DNA of 64,000 nucleotides from JANJTB01 sp032027125 (lineage in GTDB: Bacteria > Bacteroidota > Ignavibacteria > Kapaibacteriales > UBA2268): contig JAVSMQ010000001.1 in the NCBI GenBank assembly GCA_032027125.1, forward strand, positions 1,202,679 through 1,266,678. Reading direction: 5' to 3'. Position 1 is the stretch's first letter; every line of letters begins with the position of its first letter. The position numbers and the translations under genes were made by a program. Positions 17,866-26,852 of this stretch are shown here, piece by piece. The notes beneath the pieces are model-generated. The model saw only the letters and a list, made by a program, of their open reading frames with translations. It had not been told where the DNA came from and made no database searches.

Positions 17866-19143
17866 CTATAACCCTACAGGCTGCACTTCAACCCAGCATC
17901 TGCCGTTTACTGCCTGTCCTTTGAGAGTGCCGGTTACAATTCCGAGTCCCTGATAATTCGAGCCTTCAGGAAGTGATACTGCCTGGTTGTGTCTGAGCAT
18001 CGTAACAATTAGTTCACCCGGATATGTTGCGGATTCGAGTGTAATCCGGTACTTCATTTTGTACTTTTGATGATATGGTGTTTCCCAATCTTCTCCGATA
18101 CGCTCGATTTTTATCTTGTCAATACCCCATGAATATGCAGCATTGTGAGCTCCGTTTGGAGTCTTTCCGCCTTCAGTATTAAATAGTCTGGCAAAAGGCA
18201 GATTTCCGGTAACATTGCTGCTGATATCAAGTACATTTATCGCAGTATTGATTTCCGGCAATTGAATTGCAATCCAATCCCACTTAGCACCATCCTGCAT
18301 TGCAATAGATTCCGCATTATAAGACTTAACAAAATAATCCAGCCAACTTTTTCCGATTGTGCCGCTTAATGTTTTGCCGTCATATTCAATCAAGTACTGC
18401 GTAACATCCATTAAAGGCAGGGCATAGTAATATGCTCCCTGCCAGGACATTGTATCTCCGGTTGCAGCAAGATACTCATCAATAGTCCTGTAAGGCTGAG
18501 TCATAACCATTGTCCGTTGGACAGCAGTCAGGTAGTGAGGATAAATTGAAGTTGTTCCGTACCCCTGATTTATTGCTCCGTAAGGGTCATTTAAACGAAC
18601 ATCTACTTTCAACCTTTTGCCCTTACTGTCACTGACATCTGCGGTTAGCTTATATACTGCACCTGCAGAACCCATCAGACCGGAAGTAAGCTCAATCTTT
18701 ACAAAAGAACCGGATGTTGCAGGATTTACAATTGTCATACTCCATGGATTTGCTGTAGTTTCAACTGTGGTGTTTGTAAATCCCATCCAGTTATAACCGT
18801 CCTCCTCTGTTTGGCTGAATCCTACTCCGCCTCTGTAAGCTCCACCCTCAGCGTATTCAATTGCGATAAAGAATCCGAGTGTTTCGTTATTATTAATCAG
18901 ACTGGCACAGAAATTATAACCAAACTGATGATAATCCAAATGACGGCTTGTCAAAAATTCCGAAAGCAGGAGAGGGCTTTGCGATTGGGGTAATTTTAAT
19001 TCTGTGGTATAAAACGGATATTTTAATGTAGTATCAGGTTTTGCAGGACCATCATCCTGACAACTGTATAAAAACAATAAAAAAAAGACAGATAACAACG
19101 TACTAAATGTTATCGAAGTAACTTTTTGCTTGAACATTAACAT
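17866..19143 (-). CDS. Lipocalin-like (CrtC/AttH family) lipoprotein
   Basis: The mature part resembles the two-domain AttH/CrtC lipocalin-like family, with WQGAYYYALPLMDVT, the degenerate family motif TLSGTIGKSWLDYFVKSYNAES and a C-terminal GRCWVEVQPVGL strand. Starting at the ATG at 19143 (GGAG just upstream) gives a signal sequence ending in the lipobox LYSC, so it should be a lipid-anchored protein. It is a paralogue of the soluble protein at 43.3-44.6 kb: both share the GQGSYYF-PLL and W-DY-V-AES blocks. The family includes hydroxyneurosporene synthase-like enzymes, but many members have no known reaction. A promoter-leader element lies 180-240 bp upstream. Confidence 0.75.
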   Translation of the reverse strand: MLMFKQKVTSITFSTLLSVFFLLFLYSCQDDGPAKPDTTLKYPFYTTELKLPQSQSPLLLSEFLTSRHLDYHQFGYNFCASLINNNETLGFFIAIEYAEGGAYRGGVGFSQTEEDGYNWMGFTNTTVETTANPWSMTIVNPATSGSFVKIELTSGLMGSAGAVYKLTADVSDSKGKRLKVDVRLNDPYGAINQGYGTTSIYPHYLTAVQRTMVMTQPYRTIDEYLAATGDTMSWQGAYYYALPLMDVTQYLIEYDGKTLSGTIGKSWLDYFVKSYNAESIAMQDGAKWDWIAIQLPEINTAINVLDISSNVTGNLPFARLFNTEGGKTPNGAHNAAYSWGIDKIKIERIGEDWETPYHQKYKMKYRITLESATYPGELIVTMLRHNQAVSLPEGSNYQGLGIVTGTLKGQAVNGRCWVEVQPVGL

Positions 19144-19318
19144 TATCTCCAATTGTTTATGAAAAAATAATCTAAAATCCATCTGAAATATTTCAGTTCT
19201 TTATTGCTTAGTTTTTTAAAGTGGTTTGAGGTCTCCGCTTATGTTATGTATTTGTAACGTGGGTTGTCAGCCCAATTTTTGACAAAAGTTAAGTTTTGTT
19301 AAACACTCTGCCGATAAT

Positions 19319-19383
19319 TCATTTATCTACATCATCTCAATAAATGACTTACAAAATTAGTGATATTATAATTATTTACCAAA
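19319..19383 (-). promoter_or_regulatory. Promoter-leader element A
   Basis: Read on the minus strand: -33 TTTG (19383-19380), 20-nt spacer, -7 TAATTTTG (19359-19352), 4 nt, then a hairpin with arms TCATTTAT (19347-19340) and ATAAATGA (19326-19319) around the loop TGAGATGATGTAG. It faces the lipocalin-like lipoprotein gene. The hairpin begins where transcription would start. Confidence 0.8.
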
Positions 19384-19409
19384 AAGAAATGTTTGATAAT
19401 AATTACTTG

Positions 19410-19667
19410 TCATCTATAGGCATCTTTACGATGAAGTATTGAAATTATAGTAAAAATATTATCATCATTTTTAAATATAATTCTAAATTTACCGGCTCTA
19501 ATCCGAAATAATCCTTGTAAATTTCCTGTAAGTGGTTTTATTCCGGAAGAATCTAATCCAAAGATTTGTAAATCATCAATATGTTGTTTAATCAATGATT
19601 TATGTGGTTCATTAATTTTTGAATATTCTTTTGAAGCTGATTTTGTGATTACAACTTTGAAACTCAT
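19410..19667 (-). CDS. RelE/ParE-superfamily toxin
   Basis: The 85-aa protein has the RelE fold pattern: FKVVITKSASKEYSKINEPH, then LQGLFRIRAGKFRIIFK and a C-terminal IISILHRKDAYR, closely matching mRNA-interferase-type RelE toxins (R in FRIRAGKFRI, H-R near the end). It overlaps the upstream antitoxin by 4 bp (ATGA), the usual antitoxin-toxin order. Confidence 0.85.
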   Translation of the reverse strand: MSFKVVITKSASKEYSKINEPHKSLIKQHIDDLQIFGLDSSGIKPLTGNLQGLFRIRAGKFRIIFKNDDNIFTIISILHRKDAYR

Positions 19668-19888
19668 TTAACTGAATCCCAGTTAAGTACTGCACCCTCT
19701 GCTGATTCCTTTAATCCTATATTAATTGCTTTCATCCATTCCTGATTTGAAGCGATTTCCAGGGTAGGGTCAATTATCCCTTGATATTTCAAATATTTAA
19801 CATAATTTGAAATTTCAATTACTTTTTCAAATTCCAAGCCATTTATATTGCCTAGTATTTCATCAATATAAGCCGATTTAGTCATCAT
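19664..19888 (-). CDS. Antitoxin partner of the RelE-like toxin
   Basis: The 74-aa protein has an N-terminal helical part (IDEILGNINGLEFEKVIEIS NYVKYLKYQ) and an extended C-terminal tail (EGAVLNWDSVK) of the kind that wraps a RelE toxin. The assignment rests mainly on size, position and the 4-bp overlap with the toxin gene. The second ATG (19885) could equally be the start. Confidence 0.7.
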   Translation of the reverse strand: MMTKSAYIDEILGNINGLEFEKVIEISNYVKYLKYQGIIDPTLEIASNQEWMKAINIGLKESAEGAVLNWDSVK

Positions 19889-20044
19889 TTCACCAATAAT
19901 TTTTTATTAGATAATATGTATATAGACTTTTAATTAAATAAAATATTTAAAATTTTTAGGACTATTCAATTCAATAAACTTTGTCAACAGTAAATTGTGA
20001 AAAAATGACTTTTACCTGTTAGCTCCGTAATTATAAAATCGAAC

Positions 20045-20110
20045 TCATTTATCTACATCATCTCCATAAATGATTTTACAAAATTAGTGTTATTGTAATT
20101 ATTTACCAAA
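20045..20110 (-). promoter_or_regulatory. Promoter-leader element B
   Basis: -33 TTTG (20110-20107), 20-nt spacer, -7 TAATTTTG (20086-20079), then the hairpin arms TCATTTAT (20073-20066) and ATAAATGA (20052-20045). It drives the RelE-type pair starting at 19888. Its spacer is nearly identical to that of element A (TAAATAATTA shared). Confidence 0.8.
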
Positions 20111-20416
20111 GAAAAAATGACCATTTCTTTTACTTAATCCAACTTTTTTTAAGGAAATATCTTTGAAATCTTACTTAACCAATCCCTTCATAAACTCAGA
20201 GATTTTCCTGTGCTGTCTGGTTGATTTTAGCATTTAAAATTACAATCTACGGGTATAAAATGTTGTGCAGAAATGCAATAGTTGACCTGGAGAACTTCAC
20301 TTTCAAGTTAGACAAAAGTTTTTCCAAGAAACGATGCTTCAATAAAATTATCTAACCCTTCTTTTGTTATATTCTTTGTAATATTCTTTATTATATTCTT
20401 TGTTATATTATTTTTA
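20111..20416. other. Intergenic stretch with possible gene debris
   Basis: No intact ORF. A broken minus-strand frame reads HRKISEFMKGLVK, stop, DFKDISLKKVG around 20150-20215, perhaps the remains of a gene end. TATTCTTTGT-type short repeats occur at 20365-20410. Confidence 0.3.
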
Positions 20417-21064
20417 TCATTGAACATTTTTATCTAAGTTTATAGGAATTAATGTTGTGTCTCCAATTTGACTAGCAATATACCAAATTAAACAGTATTC
20501 CTCAATTGTAGTTGATTCTACTTCTATCTCGTTTGAAATAAATCCATGAGGACCAAAACCTCCCACCCCTTTAATTACTCTCGGATTTTCAATTTCTACA
20601 ATCAATTTTGTATTATTACTGTCTAATTGAATAAGTCTTAATCTAAATTGGGCTCTAAATTCTAATGGTTTGCCAGCTGCGTAATAAATTGGTGAATTCC
20701 AAAACTGACCATAAGAATGGAGATAAATATCATTTTTAGTTCCTGAAGTTGAAAAGAATTCTTTGGAGCAAATTTTGTCTGTTGAAATTTCTGTCGAAAA
20801 TATAACTAAATATTTTTTTATATTATCCTTACCATACATTTCATAATCGTAAATGAATATTAAATTTTTGTATATAGAACTATTGTATTGTTTCTCTGGT
20901 GTGAAACTTAATAATATAGATTCTTTTAAACTATTGACTGGAAGTTTAAATATATGGCTTGTAGGATAAGCATTAATCAAAGTCTTCTTTTTTATTGGGA
21001 CCAGATTCATACAGCTAAAAAATGATATGCTAATAATCAAAATGAAGTATAGCCTTTTTATCAT
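20417..21064 (-). CDS. Hypothetical lipoprotein
   Basis: The 215-aa protein opens with a lipoprotein signal (MIKRLYFILIISISFFSC), cleavage before the Cys at position 18. The mature part has no domain I recognise; GVGGFGPHGFISNEIEVEST near the C-terminus may be a loop of a beta-rich fold. It is the last of three minus-strand genes with short spacing (24 bp), all apparently envelope proteins. Confidence 0.65.
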   Translation of the reverse strand: MIKRLYFILIISISFFSCMNLVPIKKKTLINAYPTSHIFKLPVNSLKESILLSFTPEKQYNSSIYKNLIFIYDYEMYGKDNIKKYLVIFSTEISTDKICSKEFFSTSGTKNDIYLHSYGQFWNSPIYYAAGKPLEFRAQFRLRLIQLDSNNTKLIVEIENPRVIKGVGGFGPHGFISNEIEVESTTIEEYCLIWYIASQIGDTTLIPINLDKNVQ

Positions 21065-21088
21065 GATATAAAACTCCCTAGCTTTTTA

Positions 21089-21337
21089 TTAAAAATTGAT
21101 ATCATTGTATCCACCTATATTGTGATTCATTTTTTGTCCCATAGAGTTTGTGATATAACCAGCAACAACTTCTTGGTTCCTTTTTCCATTTGTTAAATAA
21201 TTAATACTGATAGAACAGTCATTTGGTATGTCAATCCAAACTGTCTCATTTTCTCCAATTTCTAATTTGTAAATATGTGTTGTTTCGCAACCGGTAATAC
21301 TAATGACTGACAATAAAATACCTTGAACATTATTCAA
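21089..21337 (-). CDS. Small putative lipoprotein
   Basis: The 82-aa protein starts MNNVQGILLSVISITGCETT, a short lipoprotein-like signal with the lipobox ITGC. It overlaps the membrane protein gene upstream by 8 bp and precedes the 20417-21064 lipoprotein gene by 24 bp, so the three form an operon. No domain recognised. Confidence 0.55.
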   Translation of the reverse strand: MNNVQGILLSVISITGCETTHIYKLEIGENETVWIDIPNDCSISINYLTNGKRNQEVVAGYITNSMGQKMNHNIGGYNDINF

Positions 21338-21644
21338 ACAATATCATTGTATCAAACAAAATTAGGGCAATCCAACCATAAATCAAAATTACAGGAATAT
21401 TCATAAACATTACTCCTCCGGTAAGAAATATTTTATTCCTATTTACTTTATCTTTAATAGCGCCGTAAATTAGTATAAGCAAAACAATTATATTAAAAAA
21501 TACAGTTAACACGAACAACGCAAATCCTACTAAAATTACTTCATAAGAAGGAATTAGAAAATATAGTACGAAAATAGTTGTCTCGAAGATGAATGAAATC
21601 AAGGCTATCATTTTACCGGCTTGTATTTTTTCGTATGTATCCAT
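21330..21644 (-). CDS. Small three-helix membrane protein
   Basis: The 104-aa protein consists of about three hydrophobic segments (residues 10-32, 34-62 and 72-100) joined by short charged loops (GAIKDKVNRNKIF). First gene of a three-gene envelope operon. No family recognised. Confidence 0.6.
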   Translation of the reverse strand: MDTYEKIQAGKMIALISFIFETTIFVLYFLIPSYEVILVGFALFVLTVFFNIIVLLILIYGAIKDKVNRNKIFLTGGVMFMNIPVILIYGWIALILFDTMILFE

Positions 21645-21803
21645 ATTTTTATTATATTTAATTAGTTGTGTGAATTAATTGTATTTATCTAAATTTCGCA
21701 AAGCAATAAATATCTAAACAGCGAAATATTACAAATATAGAATTTTTATAATTCAACCTACCAAAATTATATTTAAAAATTATTCTTAACATTCTATCGG
21801 CGA

Positions 21804-22166
21804 TTAAGTTCTTAAAATCTTTTCCATTGTCTTTCCTTTAGCCAATTCATCTATCAACTTGTCCAAATATCGAACTTTTTGCGTTAATGGATTTTCAATT
21901 TCTTCCACTCTGTAGCCGCAAATTACTCCTGTAATCAGGCGAGCATTAGGGTTTAGTGATGCATTTTGAAATAATGTTTCAAAAGTTACTTTTTCTTCGA
22001 TAAGCTGCTGCTGCTTTTTTTCATCATAACCGGTTAACCACTCAATTACCTGATGCAGTTCTTCTTTAGTTCTGCCTTTCTTTTCAACTTTTGCGAGATA
22101 GAGGGGATATACCGAAGCATAAGTCATTTTTGCTATTCGCTCATCGTGATTGTTTGTGTTATTCAT
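21804..22166 (-). CDS. DUF2200 family protein
   Basis: The 120-aa protein matches DUF2200 well: ERIAKMTYASVYPLYLAKVE, then GRTKEELHQVIEWLTGYD and a C-terminal GVICGYRVEEIENPLTQKVR. Function of the family is unknown. It lies 28 bp after the DUF1801 gene in the same direction, probably cotranscribed from promoter element C. Confidence 0.85.
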   Translation of the reverse strand: MNNTNNHDERIAKMTYASVYPLYLAKVEKKGRTKEELHQVIEWLTGYDEKKQQQLIEEKVTFETLFQNASLNPNARLITGVICGYRVEEIENPLTQKVRYLDKLIDELAKGKTMEKILRT

Positions 22167-22194
22167 ATCTTACTTTTTAATATAAAATTTCTAA

Positions 22195-22587
22195 TTAATT
22201 CAACCTTTCTAATTGACCTTTTCTTTTCACAATGTTTTTATAGTCCCATTGAATTTCTTTTGATTTTTTCAGCCAGCGTTTAATGTCGTCTGTATTGATT
22301 TGTTCAATTGAAGTAAAAAAAATGGAAGCGTCCTTAAATTTTTTTCCAACCACATCCAGTTTCTCCTCTTCAAAATCCGCACCACTCCAAAACATCAAAC
22401 GCAAGCCTGCCTTCTGTTTGCTGTAGCCAACAATCGGATTACCGTTTAAAAACCAAACAGGGTGAGCGTGCCAAATTTTGCTTTCTGCTTCAATCAGTTC
22501 GCTGTCAATTGTGCCTGCGAGCAAGTCGCAAATTTCTTTGTCAACCGATGTTTGTTTGTCGTTATATTCCTGAATATCTGTGTTCAT
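22195..22587 (-). CDS. DUF1801 (YdhG-like) protein
   Basis: The 130-aa protein shows the YdhG/DUF1801 pattern: E-KIWHAHPVWFLNGNPIVGY then GLRLMFWSGADFEEEKL. These proteins adopt a small alpha/beta fold of unknown function. It is the first gene downstream of promoter-leader element C. Confidence 0.8.
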   Translation of the reverse strand: MNTDIQEYNDKQTSVDKEICDLLAGTIDSELIEAESKIWHAHPVWFLNGNPIVGYSKQKAGLRLMFWSGADFEEEKLDVVGKKFKDASIFFTSIEQINTDDIKRWLKKSKEIQWDYKNIVKRKGQLERLN

Positions 22588-22644
22588 ATCTGTATCTAAT
22601 ATATTATTGGATTTGGCTGAGCGGTGTCATTAAAAACCGCGAAC

Positions 22645-22708
22645 TCATTTATCTACATCCTCTCAATAAATGATTTACAAAATTAAGGAAATATTATTAA
22701 TTAACAAA
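22645..22708 (-). promoter_or_regulatory. Promoter-leader element C
   Basis: -33 TTTG (22708-22705), 19-nt spacer, -7 TAATTTTG (22685-22678), hairpin arms TCATTTAT (22673-22666) and ATAAATGA (22652-22645). It faces the DUF1801-DUF2200 operon and sits directly behind the terminator of the MazF-type operon. Confidence 0.8.
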
Positions 22709-22709
22709 T

Positions 22710-22735
22710 AAAAAAAGCCTAATACTGTTAAGGCA
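22710..22735 (-). terminator. Terminator of the MazF-type operon
   Basis: On the minus strand GCCTTAA-CAGTA-TTAGGC (one bulged T) is followed by seven T residues. It lies about 70 bp after the stop of the MazF/PemK-like gene and just before promoter C. Confidence 0.65.
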
Positions 22736-22804
22736 TCAGACACTTTTTTTTATTTATTTAGATATTGATTACTTGTCTAATTTATTGACGACTTTTTCGA
22801 CTTA

Positions 22805-23143
22805 CTAATTGAGTTCCGGTAATCTCCGGAATTTTTCAATAAAAAATTGTAATTCTAAATCATTTAATCTCCCCAGCTTTTTAATCATATTTTCTCTCTT
22901 AAGAGTAAAAATCCTATCAATTAACACAGTTGATATAACTTTTAGATTGTTAAAGTTTGAAGGATTTATAATTAATGTTGCATCATTAGAACCCATTCGC
23001 ATCACAGAACTTATTGCAGAAACAACCAAATCCTTATAATAATCTGAAGTAGTACAAATTACAACTGCCGGTCTGAGTTTAATATTAACTAATTCAGCGA
23101 AAGGGTATGGAATTAAAATTATATCTCCTGTGGTGATATTCAA
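22805..23143 (-). CDS. MazF/PemK-family toxin
   Basis: The 112-aa protein has the PemK/MazF start MNITTGDIILIPYPFAELVN then KLRPAVVICTTSDYYKD, with the conserved GDI-L-PFP-DL and KxRPAVV motifs. It then has STVLIDRIFTLKRENMIKKL, matching the family's SxlxxxklfTl strand. MazF proteins are sequence-specific mRNA endonucleases. It overlaps its antitoxin gene by 4 bp. Confidence 0.85.
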   Translation of the reverse strand: MNITTGDIILIPYPFAELVNIKLRPAVVICTTSDYYKDLVVSAISSVMRMGSNDATLIINPSNFNNLKVISTVLIDRIFTLKRENMIKKLGRLNDLELQFFIEKFRRLPELN

Positions 23144-23349
23144 TTCAGGTATTCCTGATATAAATCTTCTCTTTCATCTGACCAGAAATCAAATCCGTCA
23201 TCGGAAGAAGCTGAATTTCGAATTTCCTCTATTTCCAAGTCATTAATTTCTTCCACAAAAGTAATAATAACCTTACTTTTGGTCTTAATATCAATTTTAT
23301 CTAATGGTATTATTGATTTACCATCGTAGATACCTTTAATAGCCAGCAT
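23140..23349 (-). CDS. Antitoxin of the MazF-type pair
   Basis: The 69-aa protein starts MLAIKGIYDGKSIIPLDKID, a pattern frequent in short antitoxins next to MazF or PIN toxins, and ends in an acidic tail (DGFDFWSDEREDLYQEYLN) suited to covering the toxin. ATGA overlap with the toxin supports the pairing. Confidence 0.8.
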   Translation of the reverse strand: MLAIKGIYDGKSIIPLDKIDIKTKSKVIITFVEEINDLEIEEIRNSASSDDGFDFWSDEREDLYQEYLN

Positions 23350-23549
23350 ATCTTTCTAATCCAAATTATTTATTCGTTTTTAGTGACGTTGAAAAATGCT
23401 TTTAATTATTTATTTTGAAAAAGCAAAAACAATGATTTTGTAATTTCAGAGAATAAGTTTTAAACTCGTATCAAAATCAATTATCTTTTCTACATATTAT
23501 CGGGTTATGATATGCTTGCTCTGCAAATAACACCCTACTCTAACTAAAC

Positions 23550-23614
23550 TCACTTATCTACATCATCTCAATAAATGATTTACAAAATTAAATAAAAATG
23601 AGGGAATCATCAAA
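23550..23614 (-). promoter_or_regulatory. Promoter-leader element D
   Basis: -33 TTTG (23614-23611), 20-nt spacer, -7 TAATTTTG (23590-23583), hairpin arms TCATTTAT (23578-23571) and ATAAGTGA (23557-23550), the latter pairing through one G-U wobble. It faces the MazF-type pair. Similarity with element M at 49.5 kb continues about 30 bp beyond the -33 box. Confidence 0.8.
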
Positions 23615-23858
23615 GAACTTACCAGAATATTATTATAAAATCGGTGTGTTGGAGGAGAAACTCGCTAAAGCCCGGAAACAATATCAGGAACATTTTGAAC
23701 AGGATACCAGAAATCTGCGAATTTTATACAACTTTATTATCGGCTACTGCGGCAGGAATTCTCCAGATTTACCGATTATCGGTTTTGCCGTTGATAATAA
23801 AAAGCGGGGGAGGAAGAGAATTAAAAAAGAAAAGCCTGAAATTGAAGAAATTAAGTAA
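23598..23858 (+). CDS. Doubtful small ORF
   Basis: An 86-residue plus-strand frame with a plausible composition (charged, ending KKRGRKRIKKEKPEIEEIK) begins inside promoter element D on the other strand. Its first 12 codons are also found, without an ORF behind them, at 49499-49540, so the beginning is part of the dispersed repeat. It may be a real gene with a later start, or a chance frame. No family recognised. Confidence 0.3.
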   Translation: MRESSKNLPEYYYKIGVLEEKLAKARKQYQEHFEQDTRNLRILYNFIIGYCGRNSPDLPIIGFAVDNKKRGRKRIKKEKPEIEEIK

Positions 23859-23963
23859 GGGAAAGGATTTTCGGATTTGCGATGTGCGGAATTTAGTCAC
23901 TTAAGTTCAAAATAAACTCATCACCGCCACTTGTAGGAAAGGTTGCTTTGGGCTACCCTTCTT

Positions 23964-24761
23964 TCATTCGTTGTTGTCATAGGTTAGTTCAAATGTTTTA
24001 AATCCAGTTTGTTTTCCTTCTTCTTGTCCCCAAAAATAATTTGTCTTGTTACAAAATTTGTCATATTCAAAACCGTACCATTCCAAACATTTTCCGTTTT
24101 TGTCCTTTCTGATATAATGAGTAAGATTTTTGTTGATGTCATAAACACGTTCTTCTGTCTTAACGAGTGAATCATTTAGTATATATTTCCAAATCTCTTT
24201 TTGTCCTTGGTATTCGTATAAGTGCTTTTCTTTCTCATTCCCATTTTCGTCTGTTATTAATTCCTCTATAAGTCGGTTTGCTTGGTCATACTTTTTTAAA
24301 TGAATTTCATAGAGTTTGTCGGCACTATTAAACCTTTGTTCAGAGTTGTCAAGCAAGTTTTCAATTGTCTTATGAATAATATTTCCGTTTTCGTCCTTAG
24401 CAAGCCAAATTTTTAAATTGTTTTTGGGTTCAAGTACTATTTCTGTCCAATCCCAAATATTTCCTTCAGCAGTTCTTTCAAGTGCTTTTATTTGGTTATT
24501 ATCATTGTCATAAGTGTATTCAAAACAAACTTGTAGTTCATCTTTGTCTGAGTATTCAAAAGTCTGAATACAGTTTCCATTTTTATCATATTCAAATGTC
24601 TTGTAGAATTGTAGTTTGCCATTTACATCCTTATAGTGTTGTCTAACTATTTTTCCAATGTCATTATAGACAAATTCTTCAATCGAAATTGTCTTGCCGT
24701 TTTTGTCCAGTAATATTTCAGATTTTAATTTCAACGATGTCGTTTTAAGGTTGCACATCAC
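23964..24761 (-). CDS. YD-repeat-like protein
   Basis: The 265-aa protein is built of short beta repeats of the YD/RHS type: EYDKNGNCIQTFEYSDKDEL, YTYDNDNNQIKALERTAEGN, KYDQANRLIEELITDENGNE. There is no signal peptide and no toxin domain, so it is a free-standing YD-like repeat protein, perhaps a fragment of an RHS-like system or an immunity-type partner. It is single, downstream of promoter element E. Function unknown. Confidence 0.65.
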   Translation of the reverse strand: MMCNLKTTSLKLKSEILLDKNGKTISIEEFVYNDIGKIVRQHYKDVNGKLQFYKTFEYDKNGNCIQTFEYSDKDELQVCFEYTYDNDNNQIKALERTAEGNIWDWTEIVLEPKNNLKIWLAKDENGNIIHKTIENLLDNSEQRFNSADKLYEIHLKKYDQANRLIEELITDENGNEKEKHLYEYQGQKEIWKYILNDSLVKTEERVYDINKNLTHYIRKDKNGKCLEWYGFEYDKFCNKTNYFWGQEEGKQTGFKTFELTYDNNE

Positions 24762-24770
24762 ACACTTACT

Positions 24771-24826
24771 TACTTCTTCTCAATAAATGATTTACAAAAT
24801 TAACTAATTATTGACTTCATTCCAAA
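24771..24826 (-). promoter_or_regulatory. Promoter-leader element E
   Basis: -33 TTTG (24826-24823), 20-nt spacer, -7 TAATTTTG (24802-24795). The 5' hairpin arm TCATTTAT is intact, the 3' arm is altered to GTAAGTGT, leaving seven pairs of which two are wobbles. Only about 25 nt separate the expected transcription start from the YD-like gene. Confidence 0.7.
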
Positions 24827-24829
24827 CAA

Positions 24830-24866
24830 AAAGAAGTCCAACACTTTTGAATATATTGGACTGCTG
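24830..24866 (-). terminator. Terminator of the alpha/beta hydrolase gene
   Basis: Minus-strand hairpin AGTCCAA / TTGGACT (24862-24856 with 24841-24835) followed by TCTTTTTGTTTGG. The U-rich tail runs into the -33 region of promoter E, so terminator and next promoter overlap. Confidence 0.7.
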
Positions 24867-24886
24867 ACAATTATAATCACAAAATA

Positions 24887-26284
24887 CTACTTCGTCTGCT
24901 TAACTATCCAATTTGTAATATCTTCTAATGCTATCGGAGAAAAAGTTTGTTCAATCCCACCGTACTCATCGGGTAAACCGGTATTACACTCCTGAAACAG
25001 ATGATTCAAATTCGGAAATAACATAATTGTAACATTATGATTTCCGCCTTTATCCAAAGCATTTTTTATGGCGGACAAATTCTCATTCGGAGGTACCTGC
25101 AAGTCCTTAGCACCATTAACAGCCAATACCGGGCACTTGACTTTCTCCAATGCGGTCGCAGGGTCATATCGTATGAAATTTAACATCCACGGATTAGTAA
25201 TCCTGCTGACTTGCAGCGCGACTAAATCATCTTCAGTCATACCTTCCGGAATTGAAGTACTGTCACTTTTTATTGTTTCTCTAATAAATTCGGTTAATTC
25301 TTTTTCCAATATCTTGTCATCTTTTGATTGCTGAATCAACTTAAATGCTTTTTTATTGCTTTCTAAGATTTTTCTTAAATCAACTTCAGAAACACCTGAT
25401 GCACTATAAATCAATTTTTGCTGCAATAGCAATAATTCATCACCGCGAATACCCGTTCCGGCAAGAAGGACTATGAAATCTATATCATCAGTCATTTGTG
25501 CTGCAACTATAGGTGCAATAATACCGCCTTCGCTATGCCCGGCAAGCCCGATTTTGCTCTTATTGATTTCCTTTCTTGTTTTCAGGTACTCAACAGCACT
25601 TTCCACATCAGCAGCGAAGTCGAATGTTGTTGCTGTTTGAAAATTTCCTTCCGATTCACCAAACCCACGGTCATCAAACCTAAGTACAGCGATTCCGTTA
25701 CGTGTCAAATAATCGGACAGTACCAGAAATGGTTTGTGACCCATAAGTTCTTCGTCTCTGTTCTGCGGTCCGCTGCCGGTTATCAGGATTACAGCCGGAA
25801 AGTTGCCTTCTTTTTGGGGCAGTGTCAAAGTTCCTGCCAGAGTTATACTATCTTTATTGTTTCTGAACTTTACATCTTCTGAATAGTATGGATATGGTTT
25901 CTTTGGTTCCTGCGGTCTTATAATAACTTCTTTTTCAATTATTCCTTTAGTCAAATTTAATGGGAATTCCTGACCTGACTGTTTGAATGTTCCTGCAATA
26001 TTATCACTTTTAAACTCACCGTTATATTCGATATTGGCGGTTGCAATTACCATTTTTAATTTTGAGTTTTCAAATGTTGTAGATGTAACAGGTATTCCGA
26101 AAGCTTTTTGGTCAGGACTGTCCATCGTTGAAGTGAGACCGGAGTCAGACTTTGTGATATGAAAAACAAGACTTAACTGCATCCCCTGAACTTTAATTAT
26201 TCCGTTCCATTGCCCTGTAATATCCTGCCCATACATTATACCGGCTATAAATATCATTGTTAAAATTGTTAAAATCCTTCTCAT
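24887..26284 (-). CDS. Secreted alpha/beta hydrolase
   Basis: The 465-aa protein has a signal peptide (MRRILTILTMIFIAGIMYGQ), a beta-rich N-terminal domain (about 21-120) and an alpha/beta hydrolase domain (about 135-465). The nucleophile elbow is GLAGHSEGG (S251), the oxyanion region LITGSGPQNRD, the acid D394 (GAKDLQVP) and the base H428 (NLNHLFQ). This is the architecture of exported prolyl-oligopeptidase-like/DUF1749-type esterases in Bacteroidota; exact substrate unknown. An AAAGG site precedes the ATG. It appears to be a single-gene unit. Confidence 0.85.
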   Translation of the reverse strand: MRRILTILTMIFIAGIMYGQDITGQWNGIIKVQGMQLSLVFHITKSDSGLTSTMDSPDQKAFGIPVTSTTFENSKLKMVIATANIEYNGEFKSDNIAGTFKQSGQEFPLNLTKGIIEKEVIIRPQEPKKPYPYYSEDVKFRNNKDSITLAGTLTLPQKEGNFPAVILITGSGPQNRDEELMGHKPFLVLSDYLTRNGIAVLRFDDRGFGESEGNFQTATTFDFAADVESAVEYLKTRKEINKSKIGLAGHSEGGIIAPIVAAQMTDDIDFIVLLAGTGIRGDELLLLQQKLIYSASGVSEVDLRKILESNKKAFKLIQQSKDDKILEKELTEFIRETIKSDSTSIPEGMTEDDLVALQVSRITNPWMLNFIRYDPATALEKVKCPVLAVNGAKDLQVPPNENLSAIKNALDKGGNHNVTIMLFPNLNHLFQECNTGLPDEYGGIEQTFSPIALEDITNWIVKQTK

Positions 26285-26552
26285 TATTTCTGCCTTTCAA
26301 AATTGTTAATAATCAATACTTCCATTATTTATATAATTACGATTTACATAAAATATTAATACATAAACCTACTAATAATACATTTATTACGCATAAGTAT
26401 GAAGAAGGTTGCAGGGGGGATGATTGAAAATAATCAAAATGAATATAAAATCGGATTTTTCTAATATCTTAATGTCAGTATCAGATTAGAAGTAAAAGCA
26501 TCACTTAATTACATCATCTATGCTTGTGGTAAAAATAATTATGAGTCGAATT

Positions 26553-26852
26553 CTAAATCCTTAATCTTTTCGGACTTTGTCTGTTTGAAAAAAATGATAA
26601 TATTTCAACACGATTTCCCCGTATTCTGTAATATAATGTATTATATTTTAATACAACAACTTTGAAAACACCTTTAATATCAGACAATTGAAAAATATTT
26701 GGATTTATTGAAATTAGTTCTACCGTATTTTCAATTTTTGCAGAAAGCTTTTTGATTTCTTTATCAGAAAAATTTTCTTCAAGATAAGTAATGGTTTTTT
26801 GGAGTTCATTCAAGGCATTATCAGTCCAATGAATTTTATAACCATTTTTCAT
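26553..26852 (-). CDS. RelE/ParE-superfamily toxin
   Basis: The 99-aa protein begins YKIHWTDNALNELQKTITYL and continues with INPNIFQLSDIKGVFKVVVLKYNTLYYRIRGN and FFSNRQSPKRL, which fits the ParE/RelE pattern, including the terminal FxxRQxPxxL motif. It overlaps the preceding antitoxin gene by 17 bp. Confidence 0.82.
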   Translation of the reverse strand: MKNGYKIHWTDNALNELQKTITYLEENFSDKEIKKLSAKIENTVELISINPNIFQLSDIKGVFKVVVLKYNTLYYRIRGNRVEILSFFSNRQSPKRLRI